NCBI GenBank assembly: GCA_048465415.1
Contig: DBFWLO010000019.1
Location: forward strand, 310,001-374,000
DNA from: Scatosoma sp048465415
GTDB taxonomy: Bacteria > Bacillota > Clostridia > Christensenellales > Borkfalkiaceae
Direction: 5' to 3'
Length of the DNA: 64,000 nt
This document shows, piece by piece, positions 49,543 to 64,000 of this stretch (position 1 is the stretch's first letter; every line of letters starts with the position of its first letter). The notes under the pieces are model-generated. The model did not search any database. It was not told where the DNA came from and was given only the letters and a program-made list of their open reading frames with translations. Position numbers and translations under genes: made by a program.

Positions 49543-51135
49543 TTACGAGCGCGCGTCTTTTTCCTCGTGGTAGCTTTGTTCGGTGTTGACGCTCCAAAGC
49601 GAAGTCTTGTCCGTTTTGCCGCTTAAAATGTCCTCGCAGGCCACCAGGGAAGTGACCATCGAGTGGTCCATATTGTTATAGCGGTGCTGGCCGTTCCGCC
49701 CCACGCAATAAAGATTGTCAAAAGCGTTTAAGTAGTCTTTGACCTTATCGAACTCCGCATAGCTGCCGAAATAGGCGGGATAGGCTTTTTTGACGCGAAG
49801 GAGCGTGGAATCGAGCACGTTTTCCTTCGATTCGACGACGCCGATTTTAACGAGTTCTTCTATCGCTTTTTCGATAAATTCCCGATCCGGGCAGTTCCAG
49901 GACTCGTCCCCTTCCTTACAGAAGTATTCGAGGCCGATCCATACCTTATGCTCGGGATCGTCCACCATATACGGCGACCAGTTATTGAAGATCTGGATCC
50001 GCCCCAAACGCACGTCCCGTTCCTGCACGTAGATCCAGCAGTCGGGGACGATGTCGCCGAGCGTTTTCAGTTTCGTTTTATTTTTGACTTTGAGTTTATC
50101 GAGGAGCAGTCCGACGGTCATGAAATCGCGGTAGGGAAGCGTCGAAGCGATTCTATAAACGTCCTTGGGAACTTCTTTTTCGTCCATCGCTTCCACCAGG
50201 TCTTTGACGGGCATGGAGGAAATGAACCAGTCGGCTGTATATTCCCATTCCTTGCCGTTTTTATCCCTCGCGGCGACGGAGACAACTCTGTCGCCGCAGG
50301 AGGTCACGCGCGTGACCTCCCTTTCCAGCAAAATTTCGCCGCCCAGTTCCCGGATACGTTCCGCCATTTTTTCATAGAGCTGGCCGGGGCCTTTTTTCGG
50401 ATAGAGGAATTGTTCGATGAGGCTTGTCTCCACTTGCTTGTCTTTCTTTTTAAAGGGCTTCGCGAGCGCGTTCCTGATCGCCTTGGACACGGACAGGCCC
50501 TTGACGCGCTGCGCGCCCCAGGCGGCGGAAATGTCGCGGGGGTGCACGCCCCAGAGTTTTTCCGTATAGTCCTCGAAAAACATCGAGTACAAAGGCTTGC
50601 CGAAACGGTTGATATAGAAATTTTCGAGGTTGGTCTCCTCCCGTTTTCGAATACAGCTGCCCAGGTAGCCGAAACCTGCTTTCAACGTGCGGAAAAAGCC
50701 CATATTGATAAAGGTACGGGCCTTCAAAGAGATCGGGTAATCGAAAAATTTACGCAGATAAATGATGCGGGAGACGCGGTCGCGGACGAGCAGCGTTTCG
50801 TCCGTCTCTTCGGGATCCGGGCCGCCTGCCGCGAGAGGCTTTTCGCGGCCTAAAAGGAGATCGTCTTTACTCGGTTTCCCCTGCACGGGAAGCAGTTCCC
50901 GCCAAAGATTCGTCACCCGTTCGTCTTTGGAAAAAAAACGGTGGCCGCCGATGTCCATGCGGTTGCCGTGATACGTCGCCGTACGGGAAATGCCGCCTAC
51001 GAACGATTCGGCTTCGAGTATGATCGGATGCACGTCCTGCGATTTCGTCAAAAGCTCGTACGCCGCCGTCAGCCCCGCCGGGCCTGCGCCGATGATGACG
51101 GCCGTTTTTTGGGCCGGGTGTTCCGTTTTTGCCAT
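49543..51135 (-). CDS. FAD-dependent oxidoreductase, UDP-galactopyranose mutase / amine-oxidase like
   Basis: This 530-residue flavoprotein has the N-terminal dinucleotide motif GAGPAGLTAAYELL and the following GGISRT and MDIGGHRFFSK segments. The late RYNNMDHSMVTSL is typical of the UGM-like family found in surface-polysaccharide clusters. It could convert a nucleotide or lipid-linked sugar. Clustered with GtrA and GT-C enzymes, it fits cell-wall glycan synthesis. True UGM activity is not certain; at 530 residues it is longer than classical Glf. Confidence 0.82.
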   Translation of the reverse strand: MAKTEHPAQKTAVIIGAGPAGLTAAYELLTKSQDVHPIILEAESFVGGISRTATYHGNRMDIGGHRFFSKDERVTNLWRELLPVQGKPSKDDLLLGREKPLAAGGPDPEETDETLLVRDRVSRIIYLRKFFDYPISLKARTFINMGFFRTLKAGFGYLGSCIRKREETNLENFYINRFGKPLYSMFFEDYTEKLWGVHPRDISAAWGAQRVKGLSVSKAIRNALAKPFKKKDKQVETSLIEQFLYPKKGPGQLYEKMAERIRELGGEILLEREVTRVTSCGDRVVSVAARDKNGKEWEYTADWFISSMPVKDLVEAMDEKEVPKDVYRIASTLPYRDFMTVGLLLDKLKVKNKTKLKTLGDIVPDCWIYVQERDVRLGRIQIFNNWSPYMVDDPEHKVWIGLEYFCKEGDESWNCPDREFIEKAIEELVKIGVVESKENVLDSTLLRVKKAYPAYFGSYAEFDKVKDYLNAFDNLYCVGRNGQHRYNNMDHSMVTSLVACEDILSGKTDKTSLWSVNTEQSYHEEKDARS

Positions 51136-51231
51136 AGCTGTTCGTCCCCTTATCCGAAAATTTTAGCTTTCATCGATCAAGTAGAAAAAAAGAGGCCCGC
51201 CGTTGCGCGTACGCGGGGTTTATACGAAAAA

Positions 51232-51260
51232 ATTATAACATGGTTTGCCTAAAATGTCAA
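51232..51260 (-). promoter_or_regulatory. Promoter of the glycan operon
   Basis: TTGACA, a 17-bp spacer and TATAAT on the minus strand, about 95 bases before the flavoprotein start. It serves the four-gene unit to 45626. Confidence 0.85.
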
Positions 51261-51307
51261 GGGGGAAAAGAAAAAAGCCGGGTTTTGCCCGCCGCCAAAA
51301 AGAAAAG

Positions 51308-51333
51308 CCCCTTCCGCCGTATAGCGGAAGGGG
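51308..51333 (-). terminator. Terminator of rpoBC
   Basis: A 10-bp perfect stem (CCCCTTCCGC / GCGGAAGGGG) with a T-rich run on the minus strand just past the rpoC stop. Confidence 0.9.
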
Positions 51334-51339
51334 TACGTT

Positions 51340-55167
<3,828 letters not shown>

Positions 55168-55188
55168 ATACTTTTTAGTCTCCTCGGA

Positions 55189-59214
<4,026 letters not shown>

Positions 59215-59450
59215 CGGTTAATTTGTTGCTCCTTACATTTTTTTCAAGGCGATTTACCGAGTATATCTTTTCATCGATAAAAATCGAATTTTTTGTCTTT
59301 ATTGCCGCTTGCTTGCCGCGTTCGCTTTACTTTTTCGAGAAAATGCGGTATACTATGGACATAATCCCCTTTTCAAAAGGCGGGTTCCCGGCTCTTTTTC
59401 CCCGCGGATAGGGACAATACGCCATAGTAAGCATAATGATACATTATTTA
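59215..59450 (-). other. rpoB leader
   Basis: About 230 transcribed bases with several GC-rich short inverted segments, but no riboswitch or ribosomal-protein site that I recognise. The shared region also has to contain the plus-strand promoter for rqcP, which I could not place with confidence. Confidence 0.4.
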
Positions 59451-59479
59451 ATTATAATGGCGGAAAGAAAAGATGTCAA
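59451..59479 (-). promoter_or_regulatory. Consensus promoter of rpoBC
   Basis: TTGACA, a 17-bp spacer and TATAAT on the minus strand. Confidence 0.88.
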
Positions 59480-59549
59480 GCGATTTTTGCCGCCCTTTGG
59501 CAACTAATTTTTTTTATTTTTCAAAAAGGACAAAACAGGACAAATTAAC

Positions 59550-59792
59550 GTGAGAATCGACAAATTTCTGAAAGTTTCCAGAATCCTCAAAAGACGCACC
59601 GTCGCCCAGGAAGCCTGCGGCGAGAACAAAGTGCTCTTAAACGGCAAGCCCGCAAAGCCCGCCGCCGCCGTCAAAGCGGGCGACGTCGTCGAGATACTCT
59701 ACGCGACGGGGAGTCTCAAATTCCGCGTCCTCGAAGTGCGGGAAGTAGTGAAAAAGGACGAGGCCGCCTCCCTCTACGAGGTTCTTTCGTGA
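59550..59792 (+). CDS. rqcP: S4-domain ribosome quality-control factor RqcP
   Basis: This 80-residue protein is one S4 RNA-binding domain (MRIDKFLKVSRILKRRT, then VLLNGKPAKPAAAVKAGDVVEI). It matches RqcP (YabO) of Bacillota, which holds peptidyl-tRNA on the 60S-equivalent 50S subunit during C-terminal alanine tailing with RqcH. It starts with GTG after AGGA and overlaps ispDF as GTGA. rqcH is not in the window. Confidence 0.87.
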   Translation: MRIDKFLKVSRILKRRTVAQEACGENKVLLNGKPAKPAAAVKAGDVVEILYATGSLKFRVLEVREVVKKDEAASLYEVLS

Positions 59793-60928
59793 ACGCCGGC
59801 GGGAACGCCGGCGTCAGCGTCATCGTCTGCGCCGCCGGCAAAGGCGGCCGCGCAGGTCTGGGCAAAAACAAGCTGCTTTTTTCGCTCGGAGGCAAGCCCG
59901 TTCTCGAACGCACTCTCCGCGCCTTCGACCTGCCGCTCGTCAAAGAGATTCTCGTCGCCGCCGCCGAGGACGACTTATGCGAAATTGAAGAAATCTGCGG
60001 GCGGATTCCGCGCACGCGGGCGGTTTTGGGCGGGGCGACGAGGTTTGAATCGGTATTTCTCGCCCTCCGAGAAGTTGCGGAGGAGATCGTGCTCGTGCAC
60101 GACGGCGCGAGGCCGTTCGTCAGGCTCGAAAGCATACTCGGGTGCGTAACGAGCGTCGTACAGTCCGGGAGCGGGATCTGCGCCGTGCCGGTCGTGGATA
60201 CCGTCGCTATCGCCGACGAGTCGGGAAGAATCTCCCGCGTGCCGCCGCGGGAACGGACGTTTTCGATCCAGACGCCGCAGGGGTTTTACACCGAGAAGCT
60301 GCGTACGGCGTACGAGCGGGCGGCCTCGAAGGGCGGGACGTACACGGACGATTCCTCCGTGTATGCCGCGTTTATCGGCCGGCCGAGATTGTGCGCGGGC
60401 GCGCGCGACAACAAAAAATTGACGTTTGCGGAGGATTTCAAGGATCCTGTTGCGAGAGTCGGGTTCGGCGTGGACACGCACGCGTTCGGGAAAGCGCAGG
60501 ACTATATTTTGCTCGGAGGCGTTAAGATTCCTTCCGCCAGCGGGCTGGTCGCGCACAGCGACGGGGACGTGCTCGCGCACGCGGTGATGGACGCCATGCT
60601 ATCCGCGGCGGGGCTGAAAGACATCGGGTATTATTTCCCCGACACCGACGAGGCGTTTCAAGGCGTCGATTCCATGCAACTGCTCGGACGAGTCAGGGAA
60701 CTGCTCGCCGGGAAAGGTCTGGCCGTCAAAAATTTATCCGTCGCCGTACAGGCGGAACGGCCGCGGCTCGCCGGCTACATCGACGAGATCAAATCTTCTT
60801 TGAGCCGGGCGCTGGGAATCGGCGGCGACGACGTGGGCGTGTCGGCGGGCACGAACGAGGGACTCGGGTATATCGGCGAAGGCAAGGGCATCACCGTCCA
60901 CGCCTATGTATTATTGAAAGAGATATAA
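59789..60928 (+). CDS. ispDF: Bifunctional IspD-IspF isoprenoid enzyme
   Basis: This 379-residue fusion performs two steps of the MEP pathway. Residues 1-220 are IspD (CTP transfer to methylerythritol phosphate) with the AAGKGGRAGLGKNK loop, VHDGARPFV and TPQGF. Residues 222-379 are IspF (cyclodiphosphate synthase) with zinc ligands D229 and H231 (VDTHAFG) and H264 (LAHAVMDA). The start is GTG overlapping the rqcP stop. The middle enzyme IspE is not in the window. Confidence 0.94.
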   Translation: MNAGGNAGVSVIVCAAGKGGRAGLGKNKLLFSLGGKPVLERTLRAFDLPLVKEILVAAAEDDLCEIEEICGRIPRTRAVLGGATRFESVFLALREVAEEIVLVHDGARPFVRLESILGCVTSVVQSGSGICAVPVVDTVAIADESGRISRVPPRERTFSIQTPQGFYTEKLRTAYERAASKGGTYTDDSSVYAAFIGRPRLCAGARDNKKLTFAEDFKDPVARVGFGVDTHAFGKAQDYILLGGVKIPSASGLVAHSDGDVLAHAVMDAMLSAAGLKDIGYYFPDTDEAFQGVDSMQLLGRVRELLAGKGLAVKNLSVAVQAERPRLAGYIDEIKSSLSRALGIGGDDVGVSAGTNEGLGYIGEGKGITVHAYVLLKEI

Positions 60929-60984
60929 ATCGATTCCTGTCAGTACCCGGTTTTTACATATTTCGCAATTCAGGAGAATCACAC

Positions 60985-62385
60985 ATGGCAATTTCAAAAG
61001 CGCCCGCTTCACAATTCGTCTGTACCGAATGCGGTTACACCGCGCCCAAATGGTTGGGGAAATGCCCCGGCTGCGGAAATTTCAACACCATGCAGGAGGA
61101 GCTCGTCAAGCCTGCCGAAAGTTCCAGGAACGCGGCGCGCCCCGCCCTCTCTTCGATGATTTCCAGAGCCGTGCCCCTTTCCAAAGTCGGGTATGAAAAA
61201 TTCAGGCGCGTATCCGCGGGAATCGGCGAATTCGACACCGTGCTCGGCGGCGGGATCGTGCGAGGCTCCCTCGTGCTGCTCGGCGGCGATCCGGGGATCG
61301 GAAAAAGCACCCTCTTAACCCAGGTTTCCGCTTATCTCGCGCGCGAACACAAGGTTTTATACGTTTCCGCCGAGGAGAGCTGCTCGCAGGTGAAAATGCG
61401 CTGCGAACGATTAGGGCTTAATTCGGACAATTTGCTCCTTTTGAACGAAACCTGTCTCGAAGACATCGAGGCGAATTTAGGCGAGGCGGAATTCGTCGTT
61501 ATCGACTCCATTCAGGCCGTCTACACGGAGGCGATGTCCTCCGCCTCCGGCAGCGTCGGGCAGGTGCGGGAATGCGCGGCCAAGCTCATGCGCATCGCCA
61601 AATCGCGAGGCATTACTTTCTTTATCATCGGCCACGTCACCAAAGAAGGCGCGCTCGCGGGGCCGAAAGTACTCGAACACATCATGGACACCGTGCTCTA
61701 TTTCGAGGGACAGCAGGAGGAGAACTTCAAGCTCCTGCGCGCCGTCAAAAACCGGTTCGGTTCCGTCCAGGAAGTGGGCGTGTTCGAGATGACCGAGACG
61801 GGGATCCGCAGCGTCTCCGATTACTCCGAACTCTTTCTCTCAGAAAACCGCGGCACCGCGGCGGGCTCCGCCGTCACCCCCTCGGAGAGCGGCAACCGCT
61901 GCATGAATGTGGAGATTCAGACGCTCATCTCCAAGACCGCCTACGGACTGCCGCGCAGAATGACGCTCGGCATCGATTACAACAAACTCGTCGTGCTCAT
62001 CGCCGTGCTCGAAAAGCGGTGCGGGATCCCTTTCTATTCCTCCGACGTCTATATGAACGCTATGGGCGGCATCAAACTCAGCGAGCCGTCCGTCGATCTC
62101 GCCGTATGCGCCGCCCTCGCGAGCGCCGCCGGCGACGTACCCATCGACAAATACACCGCCGTATTCGGGGAAGTGGGACTCACCGGCGAGGTGCGTTCCG
62201 TCACTTATGCCGAAAAACGCGTCAACGAGTGCGTCAAGACCGGCTTCAAAACCGTCGTCCTGCCCGCCAAAAATATGAAAACCTGCGAACGGTTCAAGGA
62301 CAAGATCCGGCTCGTGCCCGTCTCTTACGTCAACCAAATGGTCAAAGAACTGAGTCTGAGATCGCCGTTTAATCCGCAGGCGTAG
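60985..62385 (+). CDS. radA: DNA repair ATPase RadA
   Basis: This 466-residue protein helps process recombination intermediates by driving branch migration. It has an N-terminal C4 zinc finger (CTECGYTAPKWLGKCPGCG), Walker A GDPGIGKST, the RadA-specific KNRFGS motif and a C-terminal Lon-like domain (from about 290). Length is normal. It follows ispDF by 56 bases, probably in the same operon. Confidence 0.96.
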   Translation: MAISKAPASQFVCTECGYTAPKWLGKCPGCGNFNTMQEELVKPAESSRNAARPALSSMISRAVPLSKVGYEKFRRVSAGIGEFDTVLGGGIVRGSLVLLGGDPGIGKSTLLTQVSAYLAREHKVLYVSAEESCSQVKMRCERLGLNSDNLLLLNETCLEDIEANLGEAEFVVIDSIQAVYTEAMSSASGSVGQVRECAAKLMRIAKSRGITFFIIGHVTKEGALAGPKVLEHIMDTVLYFEGQQEENFKLLRAVKNRFGSVQEVGVFEMTETGIRSVSDYSELFLSENRGTAAGSAVTPSESGNRCMNVEIQTLISKTAYGLPRRMTLGIDYNKLVVLIAVLEKRCGIPFYSSDVYMNAMGGIKLSEPSVDLAVCAALASAAGDVPIDKYTAVFGEVGLTGEVRSVTYAEKRVNECVKTGFKTVVLPAKNMKTCERFKDKIRLVPVSYVNQMVKELSLRSPFNPQA

Positions 62386-62701
62386 GGCTATCGATCAGGT
62401 GAAGATCGTTTTCCAGCCACTCTAAATTTTCCAGCCACTCTAAATTTTCCAGAATTACGCGCAGCCGAACGAAGATTTCCGACAAAACTTTTTTCGCCGC
62501 CCGAATACTTTTTATCTTCTCTTCTTGCAAATCTCTCTCCGCAAAACATTCGCAAATTTTATCCGTCCTCCGAAATCTGCCGTTTTCCTTTTTATTCGTG
62601 CAGTGCCCTTCGAACAGCTCAAAATATCGTCCTCCCCCTTTGACGTAATGCGGAAGATAATGTTTACAATCCCTACAAGTCTTTTCCTCTTTCGTTTCCA
62701 T
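62369..62701 (-). CDS. Small Cys-rich hypothetical protein overlapping radA
   Basis: This 110-residue protein has a zinc-ribbon-like N-terminal half with spaced Cys (CRDCKH, then GHCTNKKE, then KICECF) and a helical C-terminal half containing the repeat LEWLENLEWLEN. I do not recognise its family. Its 3' end overlaps the radA end by 17 bases on the opposite strand. It has a good promoter (62746-62774) flanked by two repeats and is divergent from the XRE gene. Confidence 0.65.
   Translation of the reverse strand: METKEEKTCRDCKHYLPHYVKGGGRYFELFEGHCTNKKENGRFRRTDKICECFAERDLQEEKIKSIRAAKKVLSEIFVRLRVILENLEWLENLEWLENDLHLIDSPTPAD
62409..62452. repeat. 18-bp tandem repeat inside the Cys-rich gene
   Basis: The 18-base unit CCACTCTAAATTTTCCAG occurs twice in tandem (62417-62452), preceded by a partial copy. 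It encodes six residues (LEWLEN register) and keeps the frame. Confidence 0.9.
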
Positions 62702-62718
62702 TTTATTTTCCCCGATTG

Positions 62719-62730
62719 GCCATATTTGGC
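62719..62730. promoter_or_regulatory. Candidate XRE operator 1
   Basis: GCCATATTTGGC, an inverted repeat GCCA-N4-TGGC, located just downstream of the predicted start of the Cys-rich gene. Confidence 0.5.
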
Positions 62731-62745
62731 GTATTTTGTACCACT

Positions 62746-62774
62746 ATTATATCACGCCACATTTGGCAAGTCAA
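62746..62774 (-). promoter_or_regulatory. Promoter of the Cys-rich gene
   Basis: TTGACT, a 17-bp spacer and TATAAT on the minus strand. The spacer contains an operator-like repeat. Confidence 0.75.
62756..62767. promoter_or_regulatory. Candidate XRE operator 2
   Basis: GCCACATTTGGC, the same GCCA-N4-TGGC form 37 bp from operator 1, lying between the -35 and -10 boxes of the minus-strand promoter. Confidence 0.5.
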
Positions 62775-62793
62775 GTATTTTTTAGGAGTTCAA

Positions 62794-62988
62794 ATGAAAA
62801 ATTATATTTCTAAGCGCAGAAAAGAATTGAAGCTCACTCAAAAACAAGCGGCCGCGGCCGTCGGGCTGAACGATCGGTTATATCAGAAATACGAGACGGG
62901 AGAAGTCGTCCCCTCCGTGCTCGCCGCTTTGCGCATCGCCAAAGTCCTCCATACCACCGTCGAGGAATTGTTTCCGCTCGACGAATGA
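62794..62988 (+). CDS. Small XRE-family helix-turn-helix regulator
   Basis: This 64-residue protein is a single Cro/CI-type HTH domain (KRRKELKLTQKQAAAAVGL, then YQKYETGEVVPSVLAALRIAK). TAGGAG 5 bases upstream fixes the ATG at 62794; the longer frame from 62716 is rejected. It is divergent from the Cys-rich gene and probably binds the two GCCA-N4-TGGC sites to repress that gene and itself. Confidence 0.85.
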   Translation: MKNYISKRRKELKLTQKQAAAAVGLNDRLYQKYETGEVVPSVLAALRIAKVLHTTVEELFPLDE

Positions 62989-62991
62989 AAA

Positions 62992-63026
62992 AACTCCCCC
63001 GAAGGATATTGCCTTACGGGGGAGTT
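62992..63026. terminator. Bidirectional terminator between XRE gene and Mbeg1-like gene
   Basis: A 10-bp stem (AACTCCCCCG / CGGGGGAGTT) extended by AAGG/CCTT across a 1-base bulge, with a T run to the right and an A run to the left. Confidence 0.85.
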
Positions 63027-63031
63027 GCTTT

Positions 63032-64000
63032 TTATAATCGGCGTTCGCGAAAATCCGTGGATTCTTCGGGCGGCGCGGGCTTGGGTTTCCGCTTTTTCAG
63101 TTTGCGGATATTCTCCTTGCCGTAACGCCAAAATTCTTTGACGGTGTGTCGGAAAAATTTTCGTTCCTCCTCTTCGAGGGAACGGAAGCGCTCTTTCACC
63201 GCGCGCATTTCTTCCACGGGGCGCGCCCGATAGTCCGCCACCGTCACGCCGTCGTCCGCGCCCAGCACGTAAAAGAGCAGGTCCACGAAATGCGGGCGTT
63301 TTTCCTCCATTGAATCCAGCCACGCCTTCACCGTCACGTCGATGACGTCGGAACCGGCCGATTTGCGGGAAACGCTTTTGAACGCGCCGTCGCGCCCGAT
63401 CGCCCAATTATAGGGATCGTGCTGCAAAAGGAACAGGCCGCGACATTTGACGATTTTTACCTTTTGTTCGTGGAACAGCAGCATACCCACGAGATCGTCG
63501 CAGGGAATGACTTTCCGCACCCGGTCGGCGATGGCGGCGTACTCTTCCGTCTGAAAAATGTCCGTCCTGAACCCCGGGCCGTCCTGATTGAACACGCCGA
63601 CGATCCGCGAGCGGGCCGACGCGTCGCAGCGCATCGCCGCATACACCGCGAGATTGCCGCCTTTGGAATGGCCGCCCACGTAAATCTCCCCTTCCGTGCG
63701 CGAGGCCACCTCGTTCAGATACGCCACCGCGTCCGCCTGCGCGGGAATTTCGTCCAGATAGGACATCTTGAAATTTTCCTTCCAGCCGAGGAGCGTCAGA
63801 TCGGTGCCGCGGAAACAGACGTGCAGTCTTCCGTCGGGCAAAAAACAGGTGATCGCCGCGAATTGCTCGATGGCGTGTTCGTCCATCACCTCCCGGCAAT
63901 AGCCGATCTTCATTTTGCAAAAGCGGGGACTCTTGATCAGAAGACGCCAGAGCTTGCGGTTGAGTCTCTCGTCCATCGTATTGACGACCAGCCTGTTGAG
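63032..64000 (-). CDS. Mbeg1-like (DUF2974) alpha/beta-hydrolase, 5' end outside the window
   Basis: The visible 3' part of at least 314 residues has the nucleophile elbow GGHSKGGNLA and the upstream LHVCFRGTDLTLLGWKE, both typical of Mbeg1-like lipase-fold proteins of Bacillota. The frame is open past the in-frame ATG at 63976 to the window edge, and about 80-100 N-terminal residues usual in the family are missing, so the true start probably lies beyond 64000. The C-terminus is Lys/Pro-rich. Substrate unknown. Confidence 0.82.
   Translation of the reverse strand, partial: LNRLVVNTMDERLNRKLWRLLIKSPRFCKMKIGYCREVMDEHAIEQFAAITCFLPDGRLHVCFRGTDLTLLGWKENFKMSYLDEIPAQADAVAYLNEVASRTEGEIYVGGHSKGGNLAVYAAMRCDASARSRIVGVFNQDGPGFRTDIFQTEEYAAIADRVRKVIPCDDLVGMLLFHEQKVKIVKCRGLFLLQHDPYNWAIGRDGAFKSVSRKSAGSDVIDVTVKAWLDSMEEKRPHFVDLLFYVLGADDGVTVADYRARPVEEMRAVKERFRSLEEEERKFFRHTVKEFWRYGKENIRKLKKRKPKPAPPEESTDFRERRL

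Overview
This 64-kb window looks like a chromosomal segment of an anaerobic Bacillota, most likely a Clostridia-type lineage with moderately high GC. Supporting this are pyruvate formate-lyase with its activase, a two-gene SufC/SufB-type iron-sulfur assembly set, an RqcP-type S4 protein, a lipoprotein-anchored Opp peptide transporter, a yybP-ykoY (Mn2+) riboswitch, an Mbeg1-like hydrolase, and many consensus TTGACA-17-TATAAT promoters with intrinsic terminators. I see no phage, insertion sequence, CRISPR array, tRNA or rRNA. Almost all genes read on the minus strand; exceptions are an M18 peptidase (7443-8720), an AraC/TfoX-like pair (18929-20039), rqcP-ispDF-radA (59550-62385) and a small XRE regulator (62794-62988).

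Layout. 1-3510: ppx/GppA, phosphofructokinase and a glycerophosphodiesterase. 3805-7035: a MarR regulator and a MacB-like fused ABC exporter. 7443-10171: two convergent M18 aminopeptidases. 10212-12850: SufB-like and SufC with quinolinate synthase, itself an Fe-S enzyme. 13106-16201: a YgjP-like metallopeptidase, GalE and a CNNM/CorC-type membrane protein. 16406-20039: a GH31 glycosidase divergent from an AraC regulator. 20096-28999: the opp operon (oppA-B-C-D-F and a small membrane protein) behind a long structured leader. 29251-35778: a nucleoside-salvage operon (malQ-deoC-nudix-deoD-deoB-cdd-pdp). 35825-38838: a P-type cation ATPase under a Mn riboswitch. 38921-41327: a GT8 glycosyltransferase, an anchored metallo-beta-lactamase-fold protein and a hypothetical. 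41383-45094: the pfl operon. 45118-45527: a direct repeat and a candidate small RNA. 45626-51260: a GtrA protein, two duplicated membrane glycosyltransferases and a UGM-like flavoprotein. 51308-59479: rpoBC. 59550-64000: RQC, isoprenoid and DNA-repair genes, then an Mbeg1-like gene running off the window.

Most unusual points. (1) The OppC permease carries a complete RCC1-like beta-propeller (about 270 residues) in the extracytoplasmic loop after its first membrane segment, and the partner ATPase OppF carries about 190 extra helical residues between Walker A and the Q-loop. Together they suggest a remodelled peptide importer. (2) Pyruvate formate-lyase is split: a 677-residue catalytic subunit without a glycyl-radical domain, followed by a separate 77-residue glycyl-radical protein with its own ribosome-binding site, co-transcribed with a CxxC thioredoxin-like protein and PflA. 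(3) The opp leader contains a perfect 13-bp inverted repeat enclosing three hairpins, which may be an uncharacterised cis-regulatory RNA or a small MITE-like element. Further oddities are RpoB with a 92-residue acidic tail, Ppx with an AT-hook-like tail, and an orphan promoter-terminator unit near 45.4 kb.
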